Assembly (NCBI RefSeq): GCF_051859025.1
Contig: NZ_JBHYGL010000039.1
Coordinates: 124,001 to 188,000 of the forward strand
Source of the DNA: Falsiroseomonas sp051859025
GTDB lineage: Bacteria; Pseudomonadota; Alphaproteobacteria; Acetobacterales; Acetobacteraceae
Length of the DNA stretch: 64,000 bases
Reading direction: 5' to 3'
The translations under genes were made by a program, and so were the position numbers. Shown here one piece after another: positions 8,571 to 16,858 of this stretch. The notes under the pieces are model-generated. The model was not told the DNA's origin. It did not search any database and saw only the letters and a program-made list of their open reading frames with translations. How positions within the stretch are numbered: the first letter of the stretch is position 1; each line of letters begins with the position of its first letter.

Positions 8571-9893
8571 ATGACCGATCTTCAATCCATCGCCGCCCCC
8601 GGCTTCAAGGCCCGCCCCTGGTGGTGGGAAGCGGCCGAGCCGCCGGACCGCGACAACACCCTGCCGGGCCACACGCCGGTCGCCATCATCGGCGGCGGCT
8701 ATGCGGGGCTGTCGGCCGCGCTGACGCTCCGCCGGCTTGGGCATGAGGTCACGGTGATCGACGCCGAGCGCATCGGCTGGGGTGCGTCGTCCCGCAATGG
8801 CGGCATGGTGTCGGGCGGCCTCAAGGTCGCCTCCACCGGCCTCGCGGCGAAATATGGGGAGGAAAAGGGCCGTGCCATCGCCGGCGCCGCCGCGGCGTCC
8901 TTCCCCTTCATCGAGGAGACGATCGCGCGGGAGGGGATCGACTGCGACTATATCCGCTGCGGCCGCTACACCGGCGCCTGGTCCCGCGCCCACTACAACG
9001 CCATGGCGGCGCGCGCTGACTGGATCGCGGAGGTGACGGGCCTGCCGACGGAGATGGTGCCGAAATCCCGGCAGAGGGAGTTCGTCGGCAGCGATCACTA
9101 TGAGGGCGGCATGGCCGCTGCCGCCACCGGCAGCCTCCATCCCGGCAAATACGCCCGTGGCCTGGCGGAGGCCGCGGAGCGCGCCGGCGCCCGGCTGGTG
9201 GACGGCGTGCGCGTCACCGGCGTGACGCGGGATGGCAGCGGCTTCCGCGTGGCGACGGACAAGGGCGAGATGCGTGCCGACGCCGTGCTGGTCACGACCA
9301 ATGGCTACACCAAGGACCCGCGCGGCACGGCCCTGCCCTGGCTGGCGAAGCGCCTCATCCCCCTCAATTCCTACATCATCGCGACGGAGGAACTGCCGCC
9401 GGAGACGATGGACCGCCTCTTCCCCGGCCGCCGCATGATCAGCGACAGCAAGCGCGTGCTGAACTACTTCCGGCCATCCCCGGACGGGAAGCGGGTGCTC
9501 TGGGGCGGCCGCGCGAGTTTCCGTGCGGCGACGGCGGAACAGGCGGCCCCGGCGCTGTATGACACGATGCTGCAGACCTTCCCGGACCTGGCCGGCGTGA
9601 AGATCACCCATGCCTGGACCGGCTATGTCGCCTTCACCTTCGACCTGCTGCCGCATATCGGCGTGCAGGACGGGATGCACTACGCCGCGGGCTGCCAGGG
9701 CAGCGGCGTCGCCATGGCAACCTGGCTCGGTCACAATGTCGCGCTGAAGCTGGCGGGCGCGGCGAATGCGCCCTTCGCGCTGGATGGCCTGCCGTTTCCG
9801 ACCCAGCCGACCTACAACGGCACGCCCTGGTTCCTGCCCTTCGTCGGCAACTACTACAAGGTGCGGGACCATATCGACCGGCTGGTGGGCTGA
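8571..9893 (+). CDS. FAD-dependent oxidoreductase (DAO family, PuuB-like)
   Basis: 440 residues of the D-amino-acid-oxidase fold, oxidising an amine or N-substituted amino acid. Seen: VAIIGGGYAGLSAAL (FAD-binding GxGxxG) near residue 45, the IGWGASSRNGG motif that marks the gamma-glutamylputrescine-oxidase-like subgroup, and a C-terminal GCQGSGVAMATWLG flavin loop. It heads a plus-strand operon with the amidohydrolase (2 nt gap) and an exporter, divergent from the PotD-type transporter. Polyamine or amine catabolism is a reasonable inference. A clear paralogue lies at 41840-43159. Confidence 0.87.
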   Translation: MTDLQSIAAPGFKARPWWWEAAEPPDRDNTLPGHTPVAIIGGGYAGLSAALTLRRLGHEVTVIDAERIGWGASSRNGGMVSGGLKVASTGLAAKYGEEKGRAIAGAAAASFPFIEETIAREGIDCDYIRCGRYTGAWSRAHYNAMAARADWIAEVTGLPTEMVPKSRQREFVGSDHYEGGMAAAATGSLHPGKYARGLAEAAERAGARLVDGVRVTGVTRDGSGFRVATDKGEMRADAVLVTTNGYTKDPRGTALPWLAKRLIPLNSYIIATEELPPETMDRLFPGRRMISDSKRVLNYFRPSPDGKRVLWGGRASFRAATAEQAAPALYDTMLQTFPDLAGVKITHAWTGYVAFTFDLLPHIGVQDGMHYAAGCQGSGVAMATWLGHNVALKLAGAANAPFALDGLPFPTQPTYNGTPWFLPFVGNYYKVRDHIDRLVG

Positions 9894-9895
9894 CC

Positions 9896-11509
9896 ATGCA
9901 TCCCGATTTCGTCCTGCTGAACGCCCGCATCGCGACGATGGACGCGGCCGGCACCGAATGCGGCGCGCTCGCCGCCCTCAACGGCCGCATCGTCGCGCTG
10001 GGCGACAGCGCCGCGATCCGGGACCTCATCGGCCCCGGCACCAAGGTGCTGGATGCGGAGGGGCAGCGCGTGCTGCCCGGCATCGTGGACAGCCACGCGC
10101 ACCCGGATGCCTATGCCATCCGCCTGCGCGCCTGGACCCTCGTCTCCCCGGATCGCGTGCGGACGCGGGACGAGTTGCTGGCGGCCATCCGGCGGCGCTG
10201 CGAGGCCGTGGCGCCCGGCCGCTGGGCCGCCTTCTACCGGCTGAACGAACGCGCCTGCGGCGGTTATCCGACGCTCGCAGAACTGGATGCCGCGAGCCTC
10301 GGCCGGCCGATCTTCATCCTGCGCACGGATGGCCATCTCGGCCTCGCCAACTCCGCCGCCTTCGCGGCCTGCGGCGTCACGGCGGAAACGCCCGACCCCG
10401 CCTTCGGCCGCTTCGACAAGCACGGGGGCCGCCTGACGGGCCTGGTGCGGGAGACCGCCGCGCATGTCTTCCTCAACGCCGTCCATGGCCAGGACAGCGA
10501 GGCCGACATCGCGGAGGGGATGGAGATGGTGCAGGACCAGTGCCTCGCCGTGGGCATCACCTCGGTTGCCAACTCGCTCTGCCCGTCCAAGGCCATCAGC
10601 GCCTATCAGCGCATGCATCGCGACGGGCGCTGGCGGATGCGGATGGGCATCATCGCCAGCGGGCGCGACGAACCGCTGATCCCGCATCTCATCGGCGCCG
10701 GCATCCGGTCCGGCTTCGGCGATGAATGGCTGCGACTCATCGGCGTGGAGTGGTGCCCGGATTGCTCGACCTCCGGCCGCACCGCCGCCTATTGGGACCC
10801 CTATCTCGGCACGCCCGTGCCGGGGGAGCCCGTGCCCAATACCGGCATGCTGCTCTACGAACAGGATGACCTGACCGCCCGCGCCACCGCCGCGCACAAG
10901 GCGGGCCTGCAAGTGATGATCGAAGGTGTCGGCGACCGCGGCATCGATTTCGCGCTGGACGTCATGGAGGCAGCCCTGGCCGCGCACCCCATCGACGACC
11001 ATCGCATGCGGGTCGAGCACTGCTGCTACGTCACGCCGGCGATCCTGGCCCGCCTCAAGCGCGGCGGCTTCGTGGACAGTTCCGCCACCGGCTTCATGGA
11101 TGAACTCGGCGAAGCCTATGCCGCCAACCGAGGGCAGGAGGCGATGCGCTGGATGTGGCCGCATCGCAGCCTGATCGATGCCGGCGTGCCCGCCCCCGGC
11201 CATTCCGATTTCGCGGTCTGCCGCGTCTCCCCCTGGACCGCCATCGCCGCCATGGTCAACCGCCGCACCACCGGCGGCACGGACCTCGATGCGCGGGAAG
11301 CGATCACGACGCGAGAGGCCCTGCGCGCCTACACCTGGCTCGGCGCCTGGGCGCAGCGGGAGGAGCACGAGAAGGGCTCGCTTGAACTGGGCAAGCTCGC
11401 CGACCTCATCGTCCTGGATCGGGACGTGCTGGATGGTGATCCCGCCGCCATCGCGGATACACGGGTCCGCGCCACCATCGTGGGCGGGATCATCCGGCAC
11501 CAGGCGTGA
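9896..11509 (+). CDS. Amidohydrolase family protein, YtcJ-like (Amidohydro_3)
   Basis: 537 residues, TIM-barrel metal-dependent hydrolase. Seen: LPGIVDSHAHPDAY (HxH metal pair), RVEHCCYVTP, and the C-terminal GSLELGKLADLIVLDRD cap typical of the family. In most relatives the second His site reads HAIGD; here the matching segment is EGVGD with Glu343, so a metal ligand or catalytic His is changed. Start ATG at 9896 is 2 nt after the oxidase stop. It may hydrolyse an N-acyl or formyl group from an amine metabolite, which is inferred from context only. Confidence 0.85.
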   Translation: MHPDFVLLNARIATMDAAGTECGALAALNGRIVALGDSAAIRDLIGPGTKVLDAEGQRVLPGIVDSHAHPDAYAIRLRAWTLVSPDRVRTRDELLAAIRRRCEAVAPGRWAAFYRLNERACGGYPTLAELDAASLGRPIFILRTDGHLGLANSAAFAACGVTAETPDPAFGRFDKHGGRLTGLVRETAAHVFLNAVHGQDSEADIAEGMEMVQDQCLAVGITSVANSLCPSKAISAYQRMHRDGRWRMRMGIIASGRDEPLIPHLIGAGIRSGFGDEWLRLIGVEWCPDCSTSGRTAAYWDPYLGTPVPGEPVPNTGMLLYEQDDLTARATAAHKAGLQVMIEGVGDRGIDFALDVMEAALAAHPIDDHRMRVEHCCYVTPAILARLKRGGFVDSSATGFMDELGEAYAANRGQEAMRWMWPHRSLIDAGVPAPGHSDFAVCRVSPWTAIAAMVNRRTTGGTDLDAREAITTREALRAYTWLGAWAQREEHEKGSLELGKLADLIVLDRDVLDGDPAAIADTRVRATIVGGIIRHQA

Positions 11510-12375
11510 TGCCCGCGCGCCATGCGGTGCTGCTGGTGGCGCTCTGCGCCGCCTGGGGCTTCGCGCAGGTCACGATGAAATGGGGCGGAGAGGGCATCTC
11601 GCCCCTCGTCCAGGCCGGGCTGCGGTCTTTGCTCGCCATCCCCTTCATCCTGGCCTGGTGCTGGTGGCGCGGCGTCACGGTGTTCAAGCGCGACGGCACA
11701 CTGCAGGCGGGGCTGCTCGCGGGCGTGCTGTTCTCGGCGGAGTTCTGGGCGATCTTCCGCGCCCTGGAACTGACCAGCGCCGCCCGCGTGGTGGTGCTGC
11801 TCTACACCGCGCCCTTCTTCGCCGTGATCGCCACGCATTTCCTGGTGCGCGGAGACCGGCTGACGCGCCGCAAGCTGGCCGGGATCGTCATCGCCTTCGC
11901 CTCCGTCCCCGTGCTGTTCGCGGACCGCCTGGGCGCTGCGCCCGATGCGGCGCTGATGGGCGATGTCATCGCCCTGGCCTCGGGCATCTTCTGGGGCGGC
12001 ACCATCACCACCATCAAGGCCACGGGGCTGACGCGCATCGCCTCCGAACGCACCCTCCTCTACCAACTCGCCGTCTCCTGCCTGCTGATCCCGCTGGGCT
12101 TCGCGATCGGGGAGGAAGGGGTCTTCGACCCGACGCCGCGCGTGCTGGGTTCCCTCGCCTTCCAGGTGCTGGGCGTCGCGGTGGTCAGCTACCTCGCCTG
12201 GTTCTGGCTGGTGCAGCGCCACGCGGCCTCCGCCTTCGCGCCCTTCCTCTTCCTCACCCCCGCCTTCGGCGTCGCCTGCGGCTGGCTGCTGCTGGGGGAG
12301 GCCGTGACGCCGGCGCTGCTGGCATCGGTGCTGCTGGTGGGCGTGGGAATCTGGGTTATCAATCGCGGGGACTGA
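11509..12375 (+). CDS. DMT-superfamily transporter with EamA domains
   Basis: 288 residues, about ten membrane helices, two EamA repeats. Members export or exchange metabolites such as amino acids or amines. The ATG at 11509 overlaps the amidohydrolase stop (TGATG), so I use it rather than the GTG one codon upstream. An N-terminal ALCAAWGFAQVTMKWG helix and a C-terminal LLLGEAVTPALLASVLLVGVGIW pair of helices fit the family. A second EamA gene at 40938 is likewise next to a DAO-type oxidase. Confidence 0.88.
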   Translation: MPARHAVLLVALCAAWGFAQVTMKWGGEGISPLVQAGLRSLLAIPFILAWCWWRGVTVFKRDGTLQAGLLAGVLFSAEFWAIFRALELTSAARVVVLLYTAPFFAVIATHFLVRGDRLTRRKLAGIVIAFASVPVLFADRLGAAPDAALMGDVIALASGIFWGGTITTIKATGLTRIASERTLLYQLAVSCLLIPLGFAIGEEGVFDPTPRVLGSLAFQVLGVAVVSYLAWFWLVQRHAASAFAPFLFLTPAFGVACGWLLLGEAVTPALLASVLLVGVGIWVINRGD

Positions 12376-12393
12376 TGCCAAAATTCGCATCAT

Positions 12394-12423
12394 TTGACAC
12401 ATTCACGCATGTCGGTTGACATG
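12394..12423 (+). promoter_or_regulatory. Candidate promoter with overlapping inverted repeat
   Basis: TTGACA at 12394-12399 is followed 17 nt later by TGACAT at 12417-12422, a moderate sigma70-like pair. Overlapping it is the perfect inverted repeat CATGTC-GGTT-GACATG at 12408-12423. An operator on top of the -10 region would suit a repressor. It lies about 55 nt upstream of the Bug-type gene at 12476. No regulator gene is nearby. Confidence 0.4.
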
Positions 12424-12475
12424 TCCGGACAACTTCGCGGCCATCGCCGCGCCTGCCTCCGGAGGATTACCGCCG

Positions 12476-13444
12476 ATGAAGACCCCGGTCTCGCGCCGCG
12501 CGCTGCTCGGCGCCGCCGCACTGCTGCCGCTCGCCACCCCTGCCCTGGCCTTCCCGGACCAGCCCATCCGCATCGTGGTGCCCTGGAATGCCGGTGGCGC
12601 CACGGATGTGGTGACGCGCGCGCTGGCCACCGCCATGGCGCCGATCGTGGGCCAGCCCGTGGTGGTGGACAACCGCCCGGGCGCGAATGGCGCGGTGGGT
12701 GCACAGTTCGTCGCGCAGGCGCGCCCTGACGGCCACACGCTGTTCGTGGCGAGTGCGGAGACGCACGCGGTCAACCCCCTCGTCTATCAGCGCCTGGCCT
12801 ATGACCCGATGGCGGATTTCCTGCCCATCACGCTCTTCGCCGATGGGCCCTTCGCGCTGGTCGTCCGGTCCGGCCTCGGCACCGATACGCTGGCGGCCTT
12901 CACGGCGCTGGCGCGCAGCCGGCCGGGCGCGCTCACCTACGCGTCCTGGGGCATTGGCTCCACCTCCCACCTCGCGGCCGCGCGTGTCATCCAGGCGGCG
13001 GGGCTGGACATGCTGCATGTCCCCTATACCGGCGCGGCGCCGGCCTATACGGCGCTGGTCGCCGCGCAGGTCGATGCGATGTTCATGAATGCGGGCCCGG
13101 CCGAATCGCTGTCCAAGGATGGCCGCGTGAAGGTGCTGGGCATCGGCTCCTCCACCCGCGTGCCGCTGCTGCCGGCGGTGCCGACGCTGCGGGAACAGGG
13201 CATGGCGCTGGATGCCGCGAACTGGTTCGGCCTGGTCGGCCCTGCCCGCATGCCGGCCGCCGCCGCCACCCGCATCGCGGAGGCGAGTGCGGAGGCGCTC
13301 CGCAACCCCGCGGCGCAGGAGGTCTTCCGCACCCAGGGCATTCTGCCCGTCACCGGCACGCCGGACCAGGCGCGCGCCTTCATCACCGCGGACCGCGAAC
13401 GCTGGGCCGCCGTGATTCGCCCGCTCAACCTGCGGCTGGATTGA
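12476..13444 (+). CDS. Tripartite tricarboxylate transporter binding protein (Bug/TctC family)
   Basis: 322 residues, periplasmic receptor of the TctC/Bug family for carboxylates and related small molecules. A Tat-like VSRRALLGAAALL signal is followed by ALAF and the typical start of the mature protein, PDQPIRIVVPWNAGGATDVV. Further family motifs are VVDNRPGANGAVG and the YASWGIGSTSHLA loop. ATG at 12476 has GGAGG 10 nt upstream. No TctA/TctB membrane genes are nearby, which is usual for Bug genes. Confidence 0.93.
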   Translation: MKTPVSRRALLGAAALLPLATPALAFPDQPIRIVVPWNAGGATDVVTRALATAMAPIVGQPVVVDNRPGANGAVGAQFVAQARPDGHTLFVASAETHAVNPLVYQRLAYDPMADFLPITLFADGPFALVVRSGLGTDTLAAFTALARSRPGALTYASWGIGSTSHLAAARVIQAAGLDMLHVPYTGAAPAYTALVAAQVDAMFMNAGPAESLSKDGRVKVLGIGSSTRVPLLPAVPTLREQGMALDAANWFGLVGPARMPAAAATRIAEASAEALRNPAAQEVFRTQGILPVTGTPDQARAFITADRERWAAVIRPLNLRLD

Positions 13445-13877
13445 GGCGTTGCAGGCGGAGGCGCTCCGGCGCCTCCGTCCCCCGCTTCTCCGCGAAGCGC
13501 GCCAGCGTTGCCTCCGGCCACGTCCCGGCGCGCCGCGTGGCAAGGTTGACGCAGAGGAACAGCACCTCGTTCTCCGCGGAGAGCCAGCCTTCGGTCGCGT
13601 GGTACAGCCGGTGCTTCACCAGCAGCCGGCGATGGTCATAGGCCACCAGCACGCTTTCCGCCGCCAGCGGCATCGCCAGCGTCACCTCCCGCCGATAGCC
13701 CTGCCAGGATTCCACCGCGAAGGTGCCGAACCCGGCGTCCCGCAGCGGTGCGCCGAGCCCCCATTCGGGCCAGACGACATCGGTCGCGAGGTCGAAGGCC
13801 ACGAGGTAGTAGGCCAGGTTCATGTGGCCATAATGGTCCACCCATTCGGGACGGACCTCGCAGATCGTCTCTCTCAT
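13425..13877 (-). CDS. Acyl-CoA thioesterase-like hotdog protein (4HBT)
   Basis: 150 residues, single hotdog domain. The active-site-type segment EWVDHYGHMNLAYY carries Asp14 and His18 in the usual DxxGHxN arrangement. Members hydrolyse acyl-CoA thioesters; related proteins include betainyl-CoA thioesterase. The ATG at 13877 overlaps the stop of the upstream exported-protein gene by ATGA. A GTG two codons earlier is also possible. The 3' end overlaps the convergent Bug gene by 20 nt. Confidence 0.82.
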   Translation of the reverse strand: MRETICEVRPEWVDHYGHMNLAYYLVAFDLATDVVWPEWGLGAPLRDAGFGTFAVESWQGYRREVTLAMPLAAESVLVAYDHRRLLVKHRLYHATEGWLSAENEVLFLCVNLATRRAGTWPEATLARFAEKRGTEAPERLRLQRLNPAAG

Positions 13878-14266
13878 CCGCACTCCGGATAGGCTAGCCA
13901 GCCCAGTTCCCGCCCATCCGGGTCCGTGACCCGCCAGGCATCCACGCAGCGCCGTTCCAGCATGAAGGCGCGCAGCCCCTCACCCGCCCGCGCCGCGCTT
14001 GCCGGCATGCGGGACTCGACCGCGCCCGCCGCCACACAGTCCTGCCGCGCGCCGCCGGGCACCAGCAAGCGCGCCGTCACCCGCACATCGTCCAGCGCCC
14101 AGGCATCCACCACCATCGCCCCCGCCTGGCCTTCCAGACAGGCACGCAGCGCGGGGGCGAGGGGCACCACCGATGCCTCCCACCCCGGCGCCTGCGCCGT
14201 CGCCGGCAGCGCCATCAGCAGCGCTGCAGCCGTCTTCAACAGCGGCTCCGCCGCCAGGAACTTCAC
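13874..14266 (-). CDS. Small exported protein of unknown function
   Basis: 130 residues from a GTG at 14266. A signal peptide of about 26 residues (hydrophobic LLKTAAALLMALPATAQA) is clear. The mature part has four Cys residues (CLEG, QDCVA, RRCVDA and PECG), which could form two disulfides in the periplasm. I do not recognise the family. The start codon is formed at the junction of a perfect 29-bp tandem duplication (14237-14294). The gene sits between the RraA-type aldolase and the thioesterase, overlapping the latter by ATGA. Confidence 0.65.
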   Translation of the reverse strand: MKFLAAEPLLKTAAALLMALPATAQAPGWEASVVPLAPALRACLEGQAGAMVVDAWALDDVRVTARLLVPGGARQDCVAAGAVESRMPASAARAGEGLRAFMLERRCVDAWRVTDPDGRELGWLAYPECG

Positions 14267-14294
14267 AACAGCGGCTCCGCCGCCAGGAACTTCA
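14237..14294. repeat. Perfect 29-bp tandem duplication at a gene junction
   Basis: Bases 14237-14265 and 14266-14294 are identical and directly abutting. The block covers the stop codon of the RraA-type gene (14292-14294) and the first codons of the small exported protein gene. Since 29 is not a multiple of three, the second copy shifts frame. The final G of one copy plus TG of the next makes the GTG start at 14266. Before duplication the start would have been a TTG overlapping the stop. Confidence 0.95.
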
Positions 14295-14999
14295 ATGGAT
14301 GTCGTCCGCCCTGGCAATCGCCTCGGCCAGCTTCGCCGCGCTGAAATCGGGCGATTTGCAGAGGTCGAGGATCACCTTCTCCTTCCGCGCGCCCAACTCG
14401 ATCGCCGCCGGGATCAGGCGCACGACGTCATGGGGGATCACAACGGCGCCGTGGCGATCGGCGTGGATCACGTCCTCATGCGCCACATGCATCCCGTGGA
14501 TCGTCACCTCCTGCCCACAAGCCACCATGTGGACATAGGCGTGGGACGGGTTGACCACGCCGGCCACCAGCTGGAAGCCGGGCGCCAGCATGTCCAGGTC
14601 GCGGATCGACCCGTTGGTCACGCAGCCCTGCGCGCCCAGCGCCTTGTGCACGGCGGTATGGACTTCGCCCCAGAAGGCGCCGACGCCGGGCGTGTCGTCC
14701 AGATCCTGCAGCACCACCACGGTCGGCAGGCTGGCGCGCTCCACATATTCGTACCAGCCGATGCGGATGGCGCGATCCTGGTCCTTCGGGCGGCCCGATG
14801 GCTGCGCGGCACGGATGGTGCCGGTGCGGGCCAGGCCACAGATCGGTGGCAGCTTCGGATCGGCGCAGACCATCGGCCGCACCGTGAAGCCATGGCCGCG
14901 GCGACTGGGCGCCACGAATTCCAGGGCGTTGCAGATCGTCGGCGTATCCCATTGCCGAAGCGCCTCAAGGTCTTCCGCCGTGAAGGGATGCTCGGCCAT
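14292..14999 (-). CDS. RraA-family / 4-hydroxy-4-methyl-2-oxoglutarate aldolase-like protein
   Basis: 235 residues. The family includes HMG/CHA aldolase, oxaloacetate decarboxylase and the RNase E regulator RraA. Seen: the core TNGSIRDLDML (the Arg-Asp pair binds substrate and metal) and a later HADRHGAVVIP segment. The extended N-terminus with DTPTICNALEF is typical of the enzyme branch rather than RraA. ATG at 14999 has AGGAGGAAAGG upstream. Likely a carbon-carbon lyase on a dicarboxylic hydroxy-keto acid, which is inference from family. Confidence 0.85.
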   Translation of the reverse strand: MAEHPFTAEDLEALRQWDTPTICNALEFVAPSRRGHGFTVRPMVCADPKLPPICGLARTGTIRAAQPSGRPKDQDRAIRIGWYEYVERASLPTVVVLQDLDDTPGVGAFWGEVHTAVHKALGAQGCVTNGSIRDLDMLAPGFQLVAGVVNPSHAYVHMVACGQEVTIHGMHVAHEDVIHADRHGAVVIPHDVVRLIPAAIELGARKEKVILDLCKSPDFSAAKLAEAIARADDIH

Positions 15000-15202
15000 G
15001 GCGTTTCCTTTCCTCCTGCCCATCGGGGCCGGCGCAGGATCGGCCGGGGATGACCAGCCGTCAAAGGGGTAGCCAAGCTTGTTGCCGGACCCCGCGGCCT
15101 GTAGCCTCACCCTTGGTTGATAGAACCCGGCCCGGACCGTCCCATGGCTCATATGCGCCCCTGCCCCGCCACCTTGCCCCGGAACGCGGGGGAAGCGGCG
15201 GC

Positions 15203-16858
15203 ATGACGAAGCCGGACGTCACGCTGCGCGGCAGCGGCGGCCGCGCGGAGACGTCCGACGGCCTGGCCGGCGCCCTCGCACCGCCCGGCAGCGGCGGCCT
15301 GCGCGGCTGGCTCGGCCGCATCGGCGTGCGCGCGGGCCTCATCACCCTGCTGATGGTGATGGTCGTCGGCCTGCTCTCCGGCTCCGCCCTCGTCGTCGTC
15401 GCCCGCCAGCTCGCGATCATCGAGCAGTTCGGCGGGCGGGACCGGGAAGCGGACACATCGGTGGACGAATTGGCGCTGCATGTCGCGGATTTCTCCTCCG
15501 CCTTCGCCAGCGTCATCGCCGGCGTGTTGCAGCCCGGCCCCACCGCCAACCGCATGGTCCGCAACGGCGAACTCGTCGGCAATTCCTTCGACGCCGTGAA
15601 CCGCCTGCTGGCGGCCGATATCGACCCCATCGTCATGGGCGGCGGCGGCGACATGGCCCGCCGCCTGCCCGAATTCACCGAACAGGTCCGCGCCGCCTTC
15701 GCCGCCCGCCAGCGCACGCAATTCGCGCCGCTGCATGAGGAATGGCTGGATTTCGCCAGCGCCTTCAACCGCGTCGCCACCGCCGCGCGGGCGGAGGTGA
15801 AGCGCCGCTCCGACGCCTCCCTCGCCGCGGCGCATGAGCTGGAACGCCAGGCGCGCACCATCGTCATGGGCGCCGGCGCCGTCGGCCTGGTGGGCTGCGC
15901 GCTGGTCTGGATGGTGCTGGTGCAGGGCCTGGCGCGCCCGCTCGGCCGGCTGGCCGGCGCCATGGTCAGCCTCTCCCGCGGCGCGGTGGAGACGACCGTG
16001 CCGGGCACGGACCGCACCGACCAGGTCGGCGACATGGCGCGCGCCGTGCTCGTGTTCCGGGACAACCTCGTCGCCGCCCGCAACCTGACGGAGACGGCGC
16101 TGGAGAATGCGCGCCGCACCGCCATCGCCACCACCCAGGCATCGGATGCCATCGGCCAGGTCAGCGACGGCGCCATGACCCAGCTGGCGGAGCTTCGCCA
16201 GGTCGAGGAAGCGCTGGGCCAGACGCAGGACGCCGTGCGCGAAGTCGGCCGCACCACGCAGGAAAGCAGCGACCGCGCCGATGAATCGAAGGCCCTGCTG
16301 GCGGAGAACCTGGTCAAGCTGCGCAGCCTGATCGAGCTGGTGGATGCGGTGGCGGAGGATACGGAGCGCGTCACGCGCATCGCCGGCACCATCGCCAAGA
16401 TCGCGACCCAGACGAACATCCTGGCCATCAACGCGGCCATCGAGGCCGCGCGCGCCGGTGAACACGGCCGCGGCCTCGCGGTGGTGGCGGAGGAAGTCCG
16501 CGCGCTGGCCGCGAGCAGCGAGACGCTGGCGCAGGAGATCGCCGATGTCGTCCTCGTCGCCGGCCGCCGCACCCGAGAGGGCAGCGGCACCGCCGCGGCG
16601 GTGGGGGAGGCGATGGATGAGCTGGAGGCGATCGTGACGGAAAGCGCCCGCCTGGCCGGCGCGATCGCGGTGGCGATGGAGGAACAGCAGGCGACCGTCA
16701 CCTCCATCACCGATCGCGTCAGCACCCTGTCGCGCATCGGCCAGTCCAATGCGACGGCGGCGGAGGAAATCACCGTCACCATGATCGACCTCTCGAAACT
16801 GGCCTCCGAGACCCGCGCGGTGGTCGAGGCGATGGCGTCTGATCGGAACGGGGCATGA
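15203..16858 (+). CDS. Methyl-accepting chemotaxis protein (transmembrane chemoreceptor)
   Basis: 551 residues. TM1 is about residues 43-68, followed by a periplasmic sensor region of about 150 residues with no recognised ligand domain. TM2 is about 218-242, then a HAMP segment containing GRLAGAMVSLSRG and DQVGDMARAVLVFRDN. The cytoplasmic coiled-coil has the conserved hairpin tip region ILAINAAIEAARAGEHGRGL at about 405-425. ATG at 15203 follows GGGGGAAG. It overlaps the receiver-phosphatase gene by ATGA, so receptor and output protein are co-expressed. It is the only receptor in the window and probably feeds the CheA at 18778-21402. Confidence 0.93.
   Translation: MTKPDVTLRGSGGRAETSDGLAGALAPPGSGGLRGWLGRIGVRAGLITLLMVMVVGLLSGSALVVVARQLAIIEQFGGRDREADTSVDELALHVADFSSAFASVIAGVLQPGPTANRMVRNGELVGNSFDAVNRLLAADIDPIVMGGGGDMARRLPEFTEQVRAAFAARQRTQFAPLHEEWLDFASAFNRVATAARAEVKRRSDASLAAAHELERQARTIVMGAGAVGLVGCALVWMVLVQGLARPLGRLAGAMVSLSRGAVETTVPGTDRTDQVGDMARAVLVFRDNLVAARNLTETALENARRTAIATTQASDAIGQVSDGAMTQLAELRQVEEALGQTQDAVREVGRTTQESSDRADESKALLAENLVKLRSLIELVDAVAEDTERVTRIAGTIAKIATQTNILAINAAIEAARAGEHGRGLAVVAEEVRALAASSETLAQEIADVVLVAGRRTREGSGTAAAVGEAMDELEAIVTESARLAGAIAVAMEEQQATVTSITDRVSTLSRIGQSNATAAEEITVTMIDLSKLASETRAVVEAMASDRNGA

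Noticed and set aside
15000..15202. TTGATAG motif as a second FNR-type site before the chemoreceptor gene
   Set aside because: Only the left half-site matches; no ATCAA half at the right spacing.
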